A DNA stretch of 64,000 nucleotides from Macrosoma leucophasiata (lineage: Eukaryota > Arthropoda > Insecta > Lepidoptera > Hedylidae): NCBI GenBank assembly GCA_036365455.1, contig JAWQUS010000016.1:15523001-15587000 (forward strand). The letters run 5' to 3'. The notes under the pieces were generated by a model. It worked only from the letters and a program-made list of their open reading frames with translations. It did not search any database and was not told the origin of the DNA. Position 1 is the first letter of the stretch. Each line of letters opens with the position of its first letter. The position numbers and the translations under genes were made by a program. Shown piece by piece: positions 21,701-36,700 of the stretch.

Positions 21701-24700
21701 AAATGATAATTCTGTTGTTATCTGCTTAGAAAGTTCGTTAGCGCACGACAACAAGTTCCATAAAGCTTTATCGCAGTAACAACAGTCGCGTCAGAATAAA
21801 ATAAATGTGTATCTTTTCTACGAAGAGTTTTATTTATTCTCGCCCAAACCTGGGCCGAGATAACAATGATACGTACGTTCAACCTTCGTAAATGTATAGG
21901 GTTGGTACTTAATTTGAATATTGTAATAGGTTTCGGATTCCAATATGATTAAACCACCATTGAACCACAATTTGAATTACTTAATTGTTTAATTACAATA
22001 ATGGTCCTTGAGCAGATGACATGATTCCTTGGAAATTGAAATTAGCTGTAATCATAACCATTTCCAAGGAACGCAGGTCACTTGCTTAAGTATCAAAATA
22101 AAACTAGTTAGACTACTCTGCTATACAAGACACACTCTCTCAGGTATATCTTTAATGGAAAAAAGATGACTTACTGATAAAATAAAGAGTTCATGTCAAT
22201 CTTCGTATTGTAATTAAAGTACTAATGTAACGTATGCATATAAAATCCAACAATGCTCTTTTAAAGGAAGCCCTACAGTTAACACGCGAGCTGCGCCCGC
22301 GCAGTCTGCCCACGCGCTGGTCTAGTAGCGCATTACCATACACGATATGACCACTATCGATTTTTACCATTGTAATGCCTTATACGCGCACCGGAATTAG
22401 TATAAATCAGTCAGCCAGTTTGACAATGCCGAATGTAAAAAACACATACCGACTCATAAATATATACCCACAAAGGTGGTCGTATTTTCCATGACACTGC
22501 GCATTGCTTGCCTATTTATTATGAATCGTAAATTATGCTTGAATTAAAAAATTGGAAAAGAATTTTAGCTAAACTACTTACAGTTATATGTATACTTTAA
22601 AGTATACATCTAACTGTTACAAAGCCCACATTGTTGAAATGTAAAATATTAATTGAAATGGGTATTTTACTTTATCAAACGTTGCTAAAATGTATATATC
22701 TATTTTGAAACAAAACTTGCTGTAGTACAGCAAAGACAAAACCAAAAATGGTAATAAGCTTCATTTAGTAGATGCGAGAAGCGAGAACACGGCCGCCGCG
22801 ATTCCAAGTCCCTTGTCGCTGCACACACAAGTATATACATTTACAACCACTAAGTTTTATAAGCTTTCAAGCTCACCCACACACCGGCATGAAAGCCTCC
22901 AGTCGCGCACAAAGGCGCGCTTTTTGTTTCTAGGTCAGCCGAGACAACGACGTAAGATTGTTAGGACAGAAAACCCAACCGGGCAGTTCCGTAATCTAGT
23001 TTAGCATGGCCAGTTACTAGAATAAGCTATCGCCTATCTCTATAATACTGTAAAATAATATTTGCAAACATTTTACCGGACAAGCCCGTTTAGACGTTAA
23101 CTAATCTTTCCAAAATACGACATGATTCGTTGTAGGTTTTGTACTTTGTAGGAATGAAACGACAAGTAGGTAGTAGAGTAGTACAATGTTATTACAAAAT
23201 AGTCTTTACTATCCTTATGCATTTAGATTATCTTAAAAATGTCTACTAATTAAGGTAATATTTTTCTAAATCGTTAGAGGACAAAATTAAGAATGTATGT
23301 ATTTAAAAATTTTCTTACATAGGTATTTACATAATAAATTATGTTGAGTTGTAAAATTATACTTACTTGTGACTTGGGAGAGGCTTATTGAGCTCAATAA
23401 TGTTTATTATCAGTATTCATTGAATGCATAGTTATGGTCAACTTGTTACCCTAAAAGGTATCCCAAAGAATAATGTATTTGCCAATAAAATACAAAAGTG
23501 CCCAATTTATTGTAAGTGCCAAAGCGAGTATGGAGATTTGGATGAAACAATGGGTGATATAGTATGGTTATAGTTAGGCTTGTGTGGCGTTCTGACAATG
23601 GTAGGGTTGGATTTTGTCCGCGGGCGGTGCGTCGGCGCACGTGCGTGCCCATTGTATTCATATGCCGTAAACCTCAGCGCGGTGATTCAGATCAAGACTA
23701 TCTTATACATTGTAATATTTATAAAAATATATTTTGTCACAAATTTATATGTTTATGTGGCCAGATTTATTGTCAGTTGAATTAAAAAAAAAGTTATCTT
23801 GGTAGATTCCTATAAGAGATAGGTATTCTATTCTTCTTCACCTTACTAGAAAATAAGCGAATAAGCCCCGGGACCTATGCTAACCTTTGTTGTGCTGAAC
23901 TAGGTTATAGAGAATTTGCACACCCTCAAGTATCAGGCTCGAGTTGACCTAAACGATGTTAGGGCTTTAAAAGATGCCAGGCTGTAACTGTGAATTAAGA
24001 TCTCTTTCCCAGATGCATCTATTGATAGGCTCTCCTTAGCGCATGCCACAATGGCATAACCTTGATCTATTGTTGATGATCGATTGAGGTTTCTATATTT
24101 ATTTATTTCATCTTTAATGCACATATTACAAAATGTGTACATAAGGTGGACTTAATTCCATAAGGCATTCTCTGCCAGTCAACCTTAGGGTTGTACAAGA
24201 GAACGTCTATATATAAAATAATATTATCTTTGATTCAAGAAACCAGATTCAACAATTTAAACCAAGATCTCCGTTACACTAATTGATAAATTTAAAACTG
24301 TATCTATCTTTTTCATATAAGCCGCAGTATCCTAAACCAGTTCGAAGTACTTCAGAGCCTGTGACGAAATCCGAACTAGTAGATTTGGCGTATAGCCCAA
24401 TAATAGCATAGTTTTGTAGTGCTGATTCGTCCTGATTGTATAATGGGTCCAACTCGTGCGCTCGGCGCGTGGGCGACCCTCTATCTAAGAAATACTACAA
24501 CAGTATTCAATCTGCACCTTATAAATCACTCAGTGAATAGACCACTGATATATGTATAGTCTCGTTAGATGAATTAGGATGTGCAATGAAATAAACAGTT
24601 GAGATTCTGTTTGTACGCTGTGTGCTTAACTCTATCTAGTTTTTAACATGATGCAAATATCCGTGGTAATTAAAATACGAGTAGGTTATAGTGATGTAGA

Positions 24701-27700
24701 TGCTTAGACATCTAACTAAGCATATTTGTATATACATACTTAAATTCATTAATAACAACAAATAGAACCACTACAAAAAACTCGAACACTGTTAAATCTC
24801 TACAAACTCAACATTTATTAAATTACTTGCTGTGCCCGCGACTTCGTCTACGTGAGAAAAAGTATGATTGTTCAGTATCTACCCGGACGAAGTCGTGGGC
24901 GCAGCTAGTATATAAGTAGCGTAAGTTACTCCTTATTATATCAGCTATCTGCCAGTGAAAGTTCCGTCAAAATCGGACACTCAAATTCTGTTTATTTGTA
25001 TGTAGGTATGTATGTATGTATGGTTGTATGGAGATAAAAGTAGCCTAAGTTACTCCTTATCACATCAGCTATCTGCCAGTGAAAGTCCCGTCAAAGTCGA
25101 AGACACTCCAATTCTTCTTATTTGTATGTAGGTATGTATGTATGGATGTACGGAGATAAAAGTAGCCTAAGTTACTCCTTATCACATTAGCTATCTACCA
25201 GTGAAAGTCCCGTCAAAATCGGTCAAACCGTTCCCAAAATTAGCCTCGCCAAACAGACAGACAGACAGACAAACAGACAAAAATTGTTAAAAATGTTGTT
25301 TTGGTATATGTACCGTGTATACGTACATATGCGTTCAGTAAATAGCGGTTATTTTAATATTACAAACAGACACTCCAATTTTATTTATTTGTATGTATAT
25401 AGATTTATTATGGAAGCTACAATATAACATAAGACCTAAAAATTCTGTGAAAATTTTAAGCGTCTACATAATAGCAGTAACAGAAATACATATTTTGTGA
25501 AAATGTTAGCTTTCTAGCTATCACTATTTATGATATACAGCCTAGTGACAGACAGACGCACGGACAGACAGACAGACAGCGGAGGATTAGTTATCCGTAG
25601 GGTTCGTTTTTACCTATTAGGTAACTCCCTAAAAGATAGAACTAAGATACAGAATAGCTTAAAAATATTCGATACAATTCTTTAAATTATCATAACTTTT
25701 TTATTTCTGAACCGATTCACATGAAACTAAATGTTAAGTGAAACTCACCACAATATATTAGTAACCGCAAATCGAATAAGCCGTTTCTGACATTAGCGTG
25801 CACAAACACACAGACAAACAGACATTTTTCCAGGATAAAAAGTACCCAGTGTTGTGCGCCAAAGGTTAAAGTATAATTATACCAAGTTTAATTGTAATGC
25901 TTGAACAAACAGACAGACAGACAAAAAAATTTCTAATCACATATTTGTGTTCGGTATCGATCTAGTCACATGGTATTTATTTTTTGATATTTTTAATGTA
26001 CAGAATTTACACTTCTACAGATTTATTATAAGTATAGAGTATAGATAATATCGATACAATATTTGAACCAATTTCAATTTAATTAATAATTTAAATATAT
26101 GCAGATAAACGGTATAATTGTATACCGATTATCGAACTTATTCATTATTAAAGTATGGCACGCCATACAATAATGCAATCGTTTTATATTATTTCGCATT
26201 AACACATGCTTGTGAAACATATTTTTCTTTAAAATAAAAATAATACAATCACAATGTGCTGATAGTGCGCACGCGATTGCGAAATAAATACGCGAATTGT
26301 TTTTCATTAATGATAACTTACTCTCATGTTTCACATTTATAAAGTAAATATGAGCACGAGTAAATTCTTATCATGTCTTACATCAATTCAGATAAATCTC
26401 ATAAAGTGATTAATGACTCTAGCATAAACACCGTAAGGCCCAAAATAATAATGGTTCAAATTCTATAATTGTATGAAACAATCTACATACGCTGTAGGTA
26501 GTTTTTTGTTCATAGCTAAAACTGTACCATATCGATGAGTTTCAAATGATACTGAGCGAATGGTTTTTAATAATCTTACTCTACATTTCAATAAACAATC
26601 CAGGAAACGCAAATCCATTCTCATGGTCCTAAAACAGTCGTGAACTAAATCATAAAAGGTTTTTTCAATAAATAACACAGTTGAATGGTGCATGAATTTG
26701 GCTGAGTACGCATGTGCGATGGCGCCGACGTCAGCGGCGCCGGCGCAGCACATGTAGCCTAACTAGGGTTCCCAACCGTACAGTAAAACGCAGTTTTATA
26801 CTGTTTAAGCTAATGAGCATTGTTTAGATTTCACTAAAAATAAATTATGCAAAATACTGCTTTATTTCATCGCCGTATAAAATGGGACATTTTTGTATGC
26901 AAAGATACGATAAATACAAATTTAAAACTTAGAAAAAAGCATTGTTATAAAAGTTCAAATAATATAATTCAATTTCTCATACCAACCACCAAATACACGT
27001 AATTTTTCGTCAACTATGTTGGCAACCCTAAGTCCAAGACTGACAGACGTTGTAAATAATACGTTTTAAAACACGCACACTACACCTACTGCTGACCTAG
27101 CTTGATGAGCAATAATAACAAACGGGTGTGGGACACAAAAACGAACATAACGTTCCTTCACTAGCTTCAATCTTTTATTCAATTTAGGGGACTGGATGGG
27201 CAAGTGTTATATTACACAAAGGCTTATAGTTTTATTTATGTTAGATACAAAGACGCTAAGATACGTTGATGGGAAATTAATGTCGTGTTCGTTAAATATA
27301 TCTATAATACAACAAAATCACTACTATTTATAGAACAATAAAAAAACCGTCAGCATTTTTATTTTAAGCAATTCATCTGTAAGATCTATTGTGTATAACC
27401 TGTGATATTATGCAAGGGTCTTTCTTAAGAAGTAGCTTAAATATTGCTGTTGGTGGCTGAGAGCGATTCGCACTTGACACTTGCCCAATGAAGTAGATCA
27501 TAAAATTCCACAGGCTCTCTCGAGGACTCAAGGTAAGCCATCTCAAAAGCTTCAGCCAGAAGTCCATGGCTGGACAAAGCCTACCCCAAAGGTACCCACA
27601 AGTGTTCAGCGTCATTAGGATAGCATATGTCATGACTGGTGGTAGAGCTCCTTGACTGGTGGTAGAGCTCCATCGTGTTCCGGTCAGGTGGTAATGTACA

Positions 27701-30700
27701 GCTCTGTAATTTCCGGCACAGAGGCATAACACCTAATGCCTCAGTAGTGGCAGCCCATCTGCATTATAACTTCTGGTCATTGTGTGTGTGTCTAAAGGCT
27801 GCAGTCATCACTTAACATTAATGTGAACTGCACGCTTGTTTGCCACGTATATTACATAAAGAAAAAAAAATCCCTGCTTGGTGTGCGGATTGATGATCGA
27901 AATGGCAATAGTTTTATCGCACACTGCTCGCCCAACCCGTGTTATTGTATTAACAACCGCACCATTAGAATGGTTTGACCCTACGAATAAGTAATTCTAT
28001 TATAAGAAGTATAATCAAACACGAAAAGTGGCAACACAAGTTTGACATGTAACATACTAAAAAGTACAGGTAGTACATACACCACCATTGTTCGGTTGAC
28101 TAAATTGAATACTAGTGGGCGGTCAGGTTACCACGTCCCGACGCCTGGCTAATGCAATTAAAAATAAAGTGATATTAAGTATTTTTTTATCAAAAATAAT
28201 AATGCGTGTCAAAAAAAAATTAACTTTATAGATCACTACCACACTGTGGACACTCCGCCAAAATTCCATACAAACGCTTAATTTGGTCTCTATTACACAG
28301 ACATCAATCAGTGACGTGTATTTACACGTGCACCTGTGTGCGTAGCACGTAGAAAATACCAAGCGTCGTCCATAAGAGAGGGGGAGGTTGGGTTAAGCAT
28401 GGCAATCGAGCGGGACGTCGAAGTGTCCATTCTATTCGTAGTATTATTACATATTCTCTGTCACTACTAATGATAACTAATTCAATGTCATTAGCAATTG
28501 AAAAACGAAATTGAACCATAACCGCATACAAAGAAACCACATAACTATAAACAGCACAACGCTATCTTAGTCGTTTTGTGAGCAGAACGTAAAATATGTA
28601 AAGTACATGTTGAAGAGACAAAAGCAAGTGGCCGTAGAGCGGTCTTATTACGAGTCATTTTCCAGGCATGTAATTAGGGAGGGACCCAGCGACATTGCAC
28701 ATGCTTTGTTGATTACCTCTAGACGCTGACAAGAATTCGACCATAAAAATATACCGCTTCTCTCTGAAAATAACGTCAGTTAGCTGCTAAGTTAAGCTTT
28801 CGTTATTATCATTATAACATATTCTAAAGGTCAAGTTGACTGCCTCGGTAGCCTAGTGGTAGCAGGCCACTACTACTACTAGGGTTCGATTCCCGGGTAG
28901 GGGGTTATCAGACATAATGGTGTAATTATTCTATTGGGCTTTTTCCATTTTCTAGAAATTTCCCATTACCTCGAAGTTTGGTAATGTGCCCGGAGATGTC
29001 AACAGGCTCGCCACCTGTTACATGGGCCAAAAACGTAACCGGCGAATTGTAGTTTTTTACATGTATGCTTGAATGCATTCATTTTCCTCTACCTGCCCCT
29101 TCGGGGATTACAGGCGTGAGTTACGTTACGTTTTATATTCTAAAGGCAAAAATTTCGCTAGAAGAAAGAAAATAATTACACCAGTTACTTTAAAAAATAC
29201 CATGAACTTAAACAAAATCTTATAATTGTAAGTTCGTGCCGACATGAGCAAATATTATGGAATGCAAATAATGTAAGGTGAGAAAGAAGGGAATTCCGAT
29301 CACATGGGAAAAACATATCGATAAGGTGATAGCAAATTTTCGTCATGCGATCACATGCTTTCACGTGATCGTTAACGTGGGAACAGTTTACAGATCGATA
29401 TAGTTCTGCTATCCCGCTGCTATCTTAGATTACAAGATTTTTTATTTACTTTCCCAAATACGCATAGAAATAAGTATTATCTGTGTTTGTATTTTGCATG
29501 TAGGATAACATGTTAGACGTTGAATTGTGTATGACTAAAAAGAAACGCACACATGCTAACTTGGTCACACCGTGATGTTTAGGTTTGCGATGTAGGTACA
29601 TTTTAAGAAAGTAAGTAACAATAGTTTTAACAAAGCAGATCAATATTATTAAAACTTTAAATGTATTTTGAACATTTCGTGTTTATTAATAAGTGCGGCG
29701 TTGTTGTTTTATAAAATTAAAAGAAAAAGTATTCGAAATTGATGACTACGTATGGTTTTCATTGGCTTAAAGAATAGACAAACTACAAAGACATTTATTT
29801 GTTTCAGTAACTTTAACGTACGTGTTTACGTACCCTACCCTACCTACAAACGCGGAGGTACGTACAATATCATCATATCAAACAGTATATACATAAATAC
29901 AACAACAATTTCTCAAACTTTAAAATCGGATTTCATAATATTTCTTATGCATTATGAATTAGATTAAAATAATTTTATTCAATATTTCGGAGCAAACCAA
30001 ATGAATAATATTCGAATGTTTTTATGTATGCTCCGGTCTACATGTTCTGGGCATCTACTTATACGGTGCTCATAAAACGGAGTACCGGCCCAAAGCCCAC
30101 ACACTAAGTACGGATAAATCAGCATATGCAGTAATGCATTCATACATAACATTACTGGTTCTACTTTTTTGGAACAGTCTTATATGTCACAAAGAGAGAC
30201 TCATATTATTATACAAGATTTTTTTTTTATGTAATGGAAGTGGCAAACATGTGTTCACATTGATGTTAAGTGATGACTGCAGCCTATAGACACCCACACA
30301 ATGACCAGAGGTCAAAATACAGATGCGCTGCCACTCCTGAGGCATTAGGTGTTATGCCTCTGTGCCGGAAATTATAGAGCCGTACCACCTGACCGGAACA
30401 CGATAGTGCTGAACACTACCATTTAGCGACAAGTATATTAGATAATGCGGTGGTGCCTACGCCCGCGAGCTCCGTCACTGGAGCTCTACCACCAGTAAAA
30501 ACTAGTAATTACTTATATTAGGATACAATAGTAGTCAAACGAGACATTCATTCAAACATCTGTATATTCACTTAGCATTGAATATCAATAATTAATAATT
30601 ATTTAAAAATGTTCAATATTAAACTTGAATTTCTTTACACTTTTGATTCTTTACATCTTTACTTTACTTTTGACTCTTGAATTTAATATTTTGTGGAAGA

Positions 30701-33700
30701 ACTGACGAGGTAAGACCTATTTTAACACTGATAGCTAACGTTCACACGATTTATATCCTATGTAAAACTGACACCACAGCAAACATTATATTGTCAATCA
30801 AGAGATAACATAGAACAAGATTGACAAGTGAGATGTGTACCAGACTTATCGTGTTTGGTGAAATTGTGGTAAATAAGTAAATAGACTCAGTGATACGAGT
30901 CTGTCAGTCCACGATATAGTCATATCGATATCGCTCGGGTGCCTAAATTACCTAAATACGTCAGGATGTTGTCATTTTTGTATAAATAGGCTAGCAACAC
31001 ACGGATGGTAAGTGAATATTGCAGTTTATATACATCTACACAAAAACGGGAGATCAAATAGAGATGCGTTTCGACTTGCCACTCATAAGGCCTGTTGATT
31101 TGCTTCGGTGATTATCGCCCAAATAGTCAAACGTCACTTAAATCTAAGTGGGACTTAAAAGTCTTCTGTCTTTATAAAACACGTTCAAACGATAGGGATA
31201 GCGTACATTTAAGGGTTGCTTAAAATTGAGTGTCGTTTGAGTATTCGGCCATAACACCCGTATTATTAGACAGATCTCAGTCGAGATGATCTTAAGATCA
31301 CGTTTTTGCAAACTAAACGAGACCTTAATGACTGGTACTGAGATCTATCTATTATTACGGACACGCGGTATCGTATTGAGCCAATTTTAAGCAAAGAAAC
31401 GACATGACAACTAACGAGCTCCGTGTTAGTTATTACGCCCAAAAGAAGTATAAACCGTAGTGATAAATGACAATTTCCGAATACGGTCTACATCAACTAA
31501 TACCATTGACTCCATTTTGTAAGTACCTTAGGTAGTCGCGGCCTACTGGGAATCTAGTCCAGCCGCTCTTCCAAATGAGCTACTGAAGTCCTTCACTTAG
31601 GACTTCAGTAGCTCAATTTGAGTACGAGTCTCGTCTGAAGTCAAATTTTTCTTTCCATTTTTCTTTAATATAAAATATATTTCACAAGCATGTGTTAATG
31701 CGAAATAATATAAAATAACCTTAGGTAGTGTTGTTCAATCAAATGAGGAATTTGTTAACAAGCACTTAATTATAATCAGCTTTTTATATATCTGGGATAT
31801 GTGTCTAGTAGAAACATTACAAAAATACTTAACGTAGTCCACTTCATTGGACAGCACGGCACTATATTTTAAGTAGTACAGTTTGGTAATAGGTACTTAA
31901 TTCGTATTCCTCTACATATTATTCAATGTTGAGTTGATCATGCCAATGATAATAATATTTTAAATCTCTTAACGTTTATTTTACATTTATTATTATAAAG
32001 ATATTACTAACCTTACCTTCTGATGGAGGTCTCGTAAAGACAAAAGGTGAGTAGGTAATAGAGAATATAACACGCTATCTATAGCAACATCTGTTTCGTT
32101 GTACCCGTGGTTGCACACCTATGCAATTAATGTAAAACCTCGTAATTATTGACATAAAGATAGAATGCCACTAGTGACACTTGTTTTACTTGTGCTACAG
32201 CAGCAAGACACCTGTGTAAATGAAGATGTTCGTAGATATGATTTACAATACGTACGTATCTACGAGTTGAACTTTATTAGGTTAAAAATACTACAATCAT
32301 TTATACTATTAAAATTAAGCAGGGACATAATAGGTTAATGCTGAAAAATACTAATCTTTAACAATCGTTTAGTTATCTTTTTCCGAATACCAAGATCCAT
32401 TCAATCTGTTGCCAATTATTGTAACTCTCCAACTAAATTAATCTTAACAATGATCATAAAACTAAAACGATAGACATTCATAGTTCGTGGCTTATTTAGA
32501 ATTTCAAATTTTAATTTATTTTATTATTAAACTTGATTTTAAATTACGTTACCTCTTCTCGACTTGAATAATTTAACAGTGCATAAGATAAGGGCCTTAA
32601 AATATCAGACAATAATACTGAATAACCGAACTGTAAGCTTAAATGTTTTCATTGTGTATAAATATACCATAGTATTTTATAACCGCTGACATGTATTTCA
32701 AGTGTTATAGGCACAACGGCTGGCGCTCTTTATATTTCAAACGGTATCGATAAAAATAAATAACGGTCACTGTTATCAAAATAAAAATTAATTGAAATAA
32801 ATGTTTCACTTTTTATGAATTTTATCATTTTTAACTTTACCCATACATACATTTCCGATTGGATTAGAATAAAGCATGAATAAAGTTAACAGACAAACGT
32901 GTGGCATTTACATACAGGAAATACGTTAAACCTGTCAAAAGCAAGCAAATGTTACTATATGCTTCACGCCAAGAGAGAACGTGGAGCACTAAATACACCG
33001 GGCTTTCGTGGGTCCTTCCTAACATACTTTCCTTTCTTCTTCTACATTAATTCATGAAAGGAGGGGCCTTAATAGAGGCCAGGAAGAAGACTAGGTCAAT
33101 CTTGGTTTTCCTGGGTCTCCATAGCTATCTACATTCGCGTGTTTGAAATAAATCTCGCCATCTCTCTAAAGATGTATAAGCAAGCACTATAAACTGTTTT
33201 ATAGAATTAGAACAAACATTCTCGCTTTCTTTTCTTAATTCAGCTTTTGTATCAAAAAACAAAAGGGCCATCACAAAATCATACAGACGACTCAGAAAAT
33301 AAAAAAATTGCGTAACTTCACGCCTGTAATCCCCGAAGGGGTAGGCAGAGGTAAATGCATGCATAAATTAAAAAAAAAGGAAAAATAAATTGATTTAATT
33401 ATTTGAAAAAACTAGTTTGATATTTCACTTTTTTAAGTTTAACTCTGTTTCGATAATACTACTGACGGCAAATCGTTCTACCACAAGAAAACAACCATTA
33501 AAGTTTCACCGCGTATACACTATCATTGATAACTTAACCTTCACTATTTATGATAGAGGCGATAACTGATTGCATGAACTTAAGTTAAACATTCACCTAT
33601 TTTGGTGTCTCGAGTAAAACAACTTTCATTTCAATTGAACTAAAAATAAACAGATTAGCGAGATTAGCATAATTTAAAATTAGTCTAGACTCAACGAAAC

Positions 33701-36700
33701 TGGAACTATTGGTTTTGTAGAACTACACGGGTACACGGGTACTTCTTGTCTTTGAATAACGTCACTACTGCCGTGAGTATGAAGTTCAGTGAATATTTGA
33801 ACACAAGATCTTGATGAACTATTACAAAAATCTCTGGTAGTACACACGGGTAATCAATGTGGTGGTAATAATACATTTGATTGATTTTCAAAAACTGCAG
33901 TTTTCTGGAAAAAAAAATCTGGAGAGTTTTCTAGAAATTTAAGCAAAACATATGTAATGTTTTGCATAAACATTACATATGTTTTGCATAAATGTTTTGC
34001 TCAAATTTTATTAATTTTGTTATTTTCTTAAAACACTTTTGTTATTTGCTTAAATGTTATGCAAACAACAAAACTGTTTTAACAAATCACAATTTTTTTA
34101 CAAATAAATTAAACATTTACCATTCAATTTAAGCCTTAAATGATAAATGTTTAATTGGGGTTGATAGTATGGAGATACTGCAGCGTCGGTTTAAGGAAAT
34201 AATAATTGTAATAATTACAGTAACGTAGGTAACATTGAACCCGTGCCAAGCCGGGGCGCGCCGCTAGTATATAGAAGTAAAGAGAGTGTTATTTACTTTA
34301 AAATTACTGAATAAAACTCCTTTAAATGACACATGACCAAGTACAAAGAAAAAAAACATCCCATAGTTTTGCTATTTCCAACGAAGTCACAGTATTGAGC
34401 ATAAGTCCACGAGCCCGCATCAGTGGTTCTCACGTGCGTTCGCCGGCAGAATACGCAAAGAGCCGTGAGAAAAATACGTGCGGTTCACATTGAATACTAA
34501 ATACTACTTACATTTTCATTGCTCTATATTTCGAAGGTAGAGTCGTCTATTATCACCTCGTGATTGCGGTCGTGTTATTTCTCAGGGTTTATGGTTCGCA
34601 CTTCGGTGCGTGATGGTTTTAGAAATGTTCGTATTAGGAATATCTTAATACATAAATCTTTATTGAAATTCGAATGTCTTTTGTCATGAAGTGGAAAAGC
34701 ATACAGTTCACATTGATGGTAAGTGATTACTGTATATACACATTAACATAAAAAAACGAAGAAGATTTTAATTCAAAAGATTCAAAAGATGCGTTAACAG
34801 TCGCGAGGCCTAAGTTGTACTAATTCTATGTAAAAATGTATGTAAAAAAAAATTCGGGGTAAATTACCACCTGACCAGAACACAATTACTTAACATTACT
34901 ATTTTTCTAATTAAGTATAATTATAAGAAAATGATGTATCTGATAATGTCAGGGGACAAGAGAATTAAATTTTAAAAAAGATCACTGCTATTTGTCGGCA
35001 AGTAGAGCTCGAGCTGGATTTTTTTTTTTTTTAGGTCGGGCTTTGTGTAGGCGGCCTGTCTCGAGACGGCACCAGTCTACTTCACCGGGCAATCAGCGAG
35101 CGCAGAAGGCGCTCCAGCCTAAGCTCGAGCTGGAGCTCTACCACAAGTAAAAGTCTAATATAAGTATATGTAATGTGGGATGGTAGGTATGTCAAAGAGA
35201 ATCTTATACATACGAGTATTATTTGGCGTTATCTCCTCGTATTTTTAATTAAGGATATACTCCTATTTATGCCCCTGTCTGGATTTAAAGAATAAAAATT
35301 GAAGTTGTAATATGAGAAAGAAATGGGAAATGTGAGAACAGAGATTATTTTATACCACCATAATATATTACCACTAGTGTATTTAGGAATTACTTAACAA
35401 TATATTATTTTTAGCTTGAATGTATACCAGTACAAAAGACATCAACGCGCTCGGTAAAAAACAAAGCAAATAGTCGTTGGCAAGTTACATTTTAATTAAT
35501 GTGCCATGAAAATAAATAAAATACAAATAAAAATACCATCAGAAACTTGAATTAAATTAAAATAAAACAAAGTGACTAATTTTGAGGGCCTAATGAAAGA
35601 AAATCGTTTCGTGTCGCTATTTGGGATCCCATAATGCACCGTGGCCTTCCGGCGTCAGTACAAAAACGTTGTCCCGTGGCTAAAATATCACGGAGCTAGA
35701 TTGTAATGAGGCGTAAGCGGAGCAGAGTAACAAAGCTCAGGAATGCGCCTGCGACCACCGGCGCGCGCCGCCCGTCACCCGTCCCCCGGCCTACACAGAC
35801 TAGTAGTCCAGGCGAATGACAGTTTCTCTTTGTACTTTCAATATACATAGTTCTCATATCATTAATAGGTAATAAGATAAATCTTCTCATTATAAGTTGC
35901 CGTTTGTTAGTTTCGCAAAATCTCATTACTGATAAGAGCGATTTTACTGGCTCCAGTGACGGAGCTCGCGGGCGTAGGCACTACCGCATTACCTAATATA
36001 CTTGCCGCTAAATGGTAGTGTTCAGCACTATCGTGTTCCGGTCAGGTGGTAATGTACGGCCTTGTAATATCCGGCACAGAGGCATAGCACCTTAGGCCTC
36101 AGGAGTGGTAACGCATCTACATTTTGACCTTGATATTTGTGTGGGTGTCTATAGGCTGCAGTCATCACTTAACATCAATGTAAACTGCATGCTTGTTTGC
36201 CACTTCCATTACCTACATAAAACAGCGATATTTGGAGTATTTCATTGAATCTAGAGGGTTTTAAGATCGGCCAAAACATGGATGAACTAGTTTATTACCT
36301 ACATGAAAGTTTTAATTTGTGAAGTTGGTTGTTACAATTATACTTTGGCTGTGTATGTCGGACTAAGTATCAATCTGTGATTTCAAAATAGAAACCTTAT
36401 TTTGAACTTTGGTCAACTCAAAGTCCTAAAACAACTCCTTGTATCGATTTTGGCAGAGTGTTGTTATTTTTCAAAGAGTTATTTAGGCTAGTATTTAGAA
36501 TGACTGCGTAAAATTAAAAATCTAAGTACTACTTAGTAGTAAAACCTCTAGAAATTATGCAACACAAACTAATACAGTTAGAACAAAACTCGAACGACCT
36601 CGATTTTAGAACGCAAATTATTTCCCACTAGACACTGTCCAATAAATATTCATATGGAATTATGGAAACGTTTCGGTGCTAGAGGACATAAATTAGCGTT

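Larger units (their letters stand above)
30496..33935. other. intron 1 with scattered small repeats
   Basis: No gene seen. It contains a non-LTR tail fragment (minus, about 31000-31095), a MITE (31117), a SINE head (31545), and a SINE tail in reverse at 33310-33375 (CACGCCTGTAATCCCCGAAG). 31700-33100 is plain AT-rich intron. Confidence 0.45.

Noticed and set aside
25250..25290. Repeated CAGA units as a CRISPR-like array
   Set aside because: Simple microsatellite tract without spacers, part of a eukaryotic mobile element.
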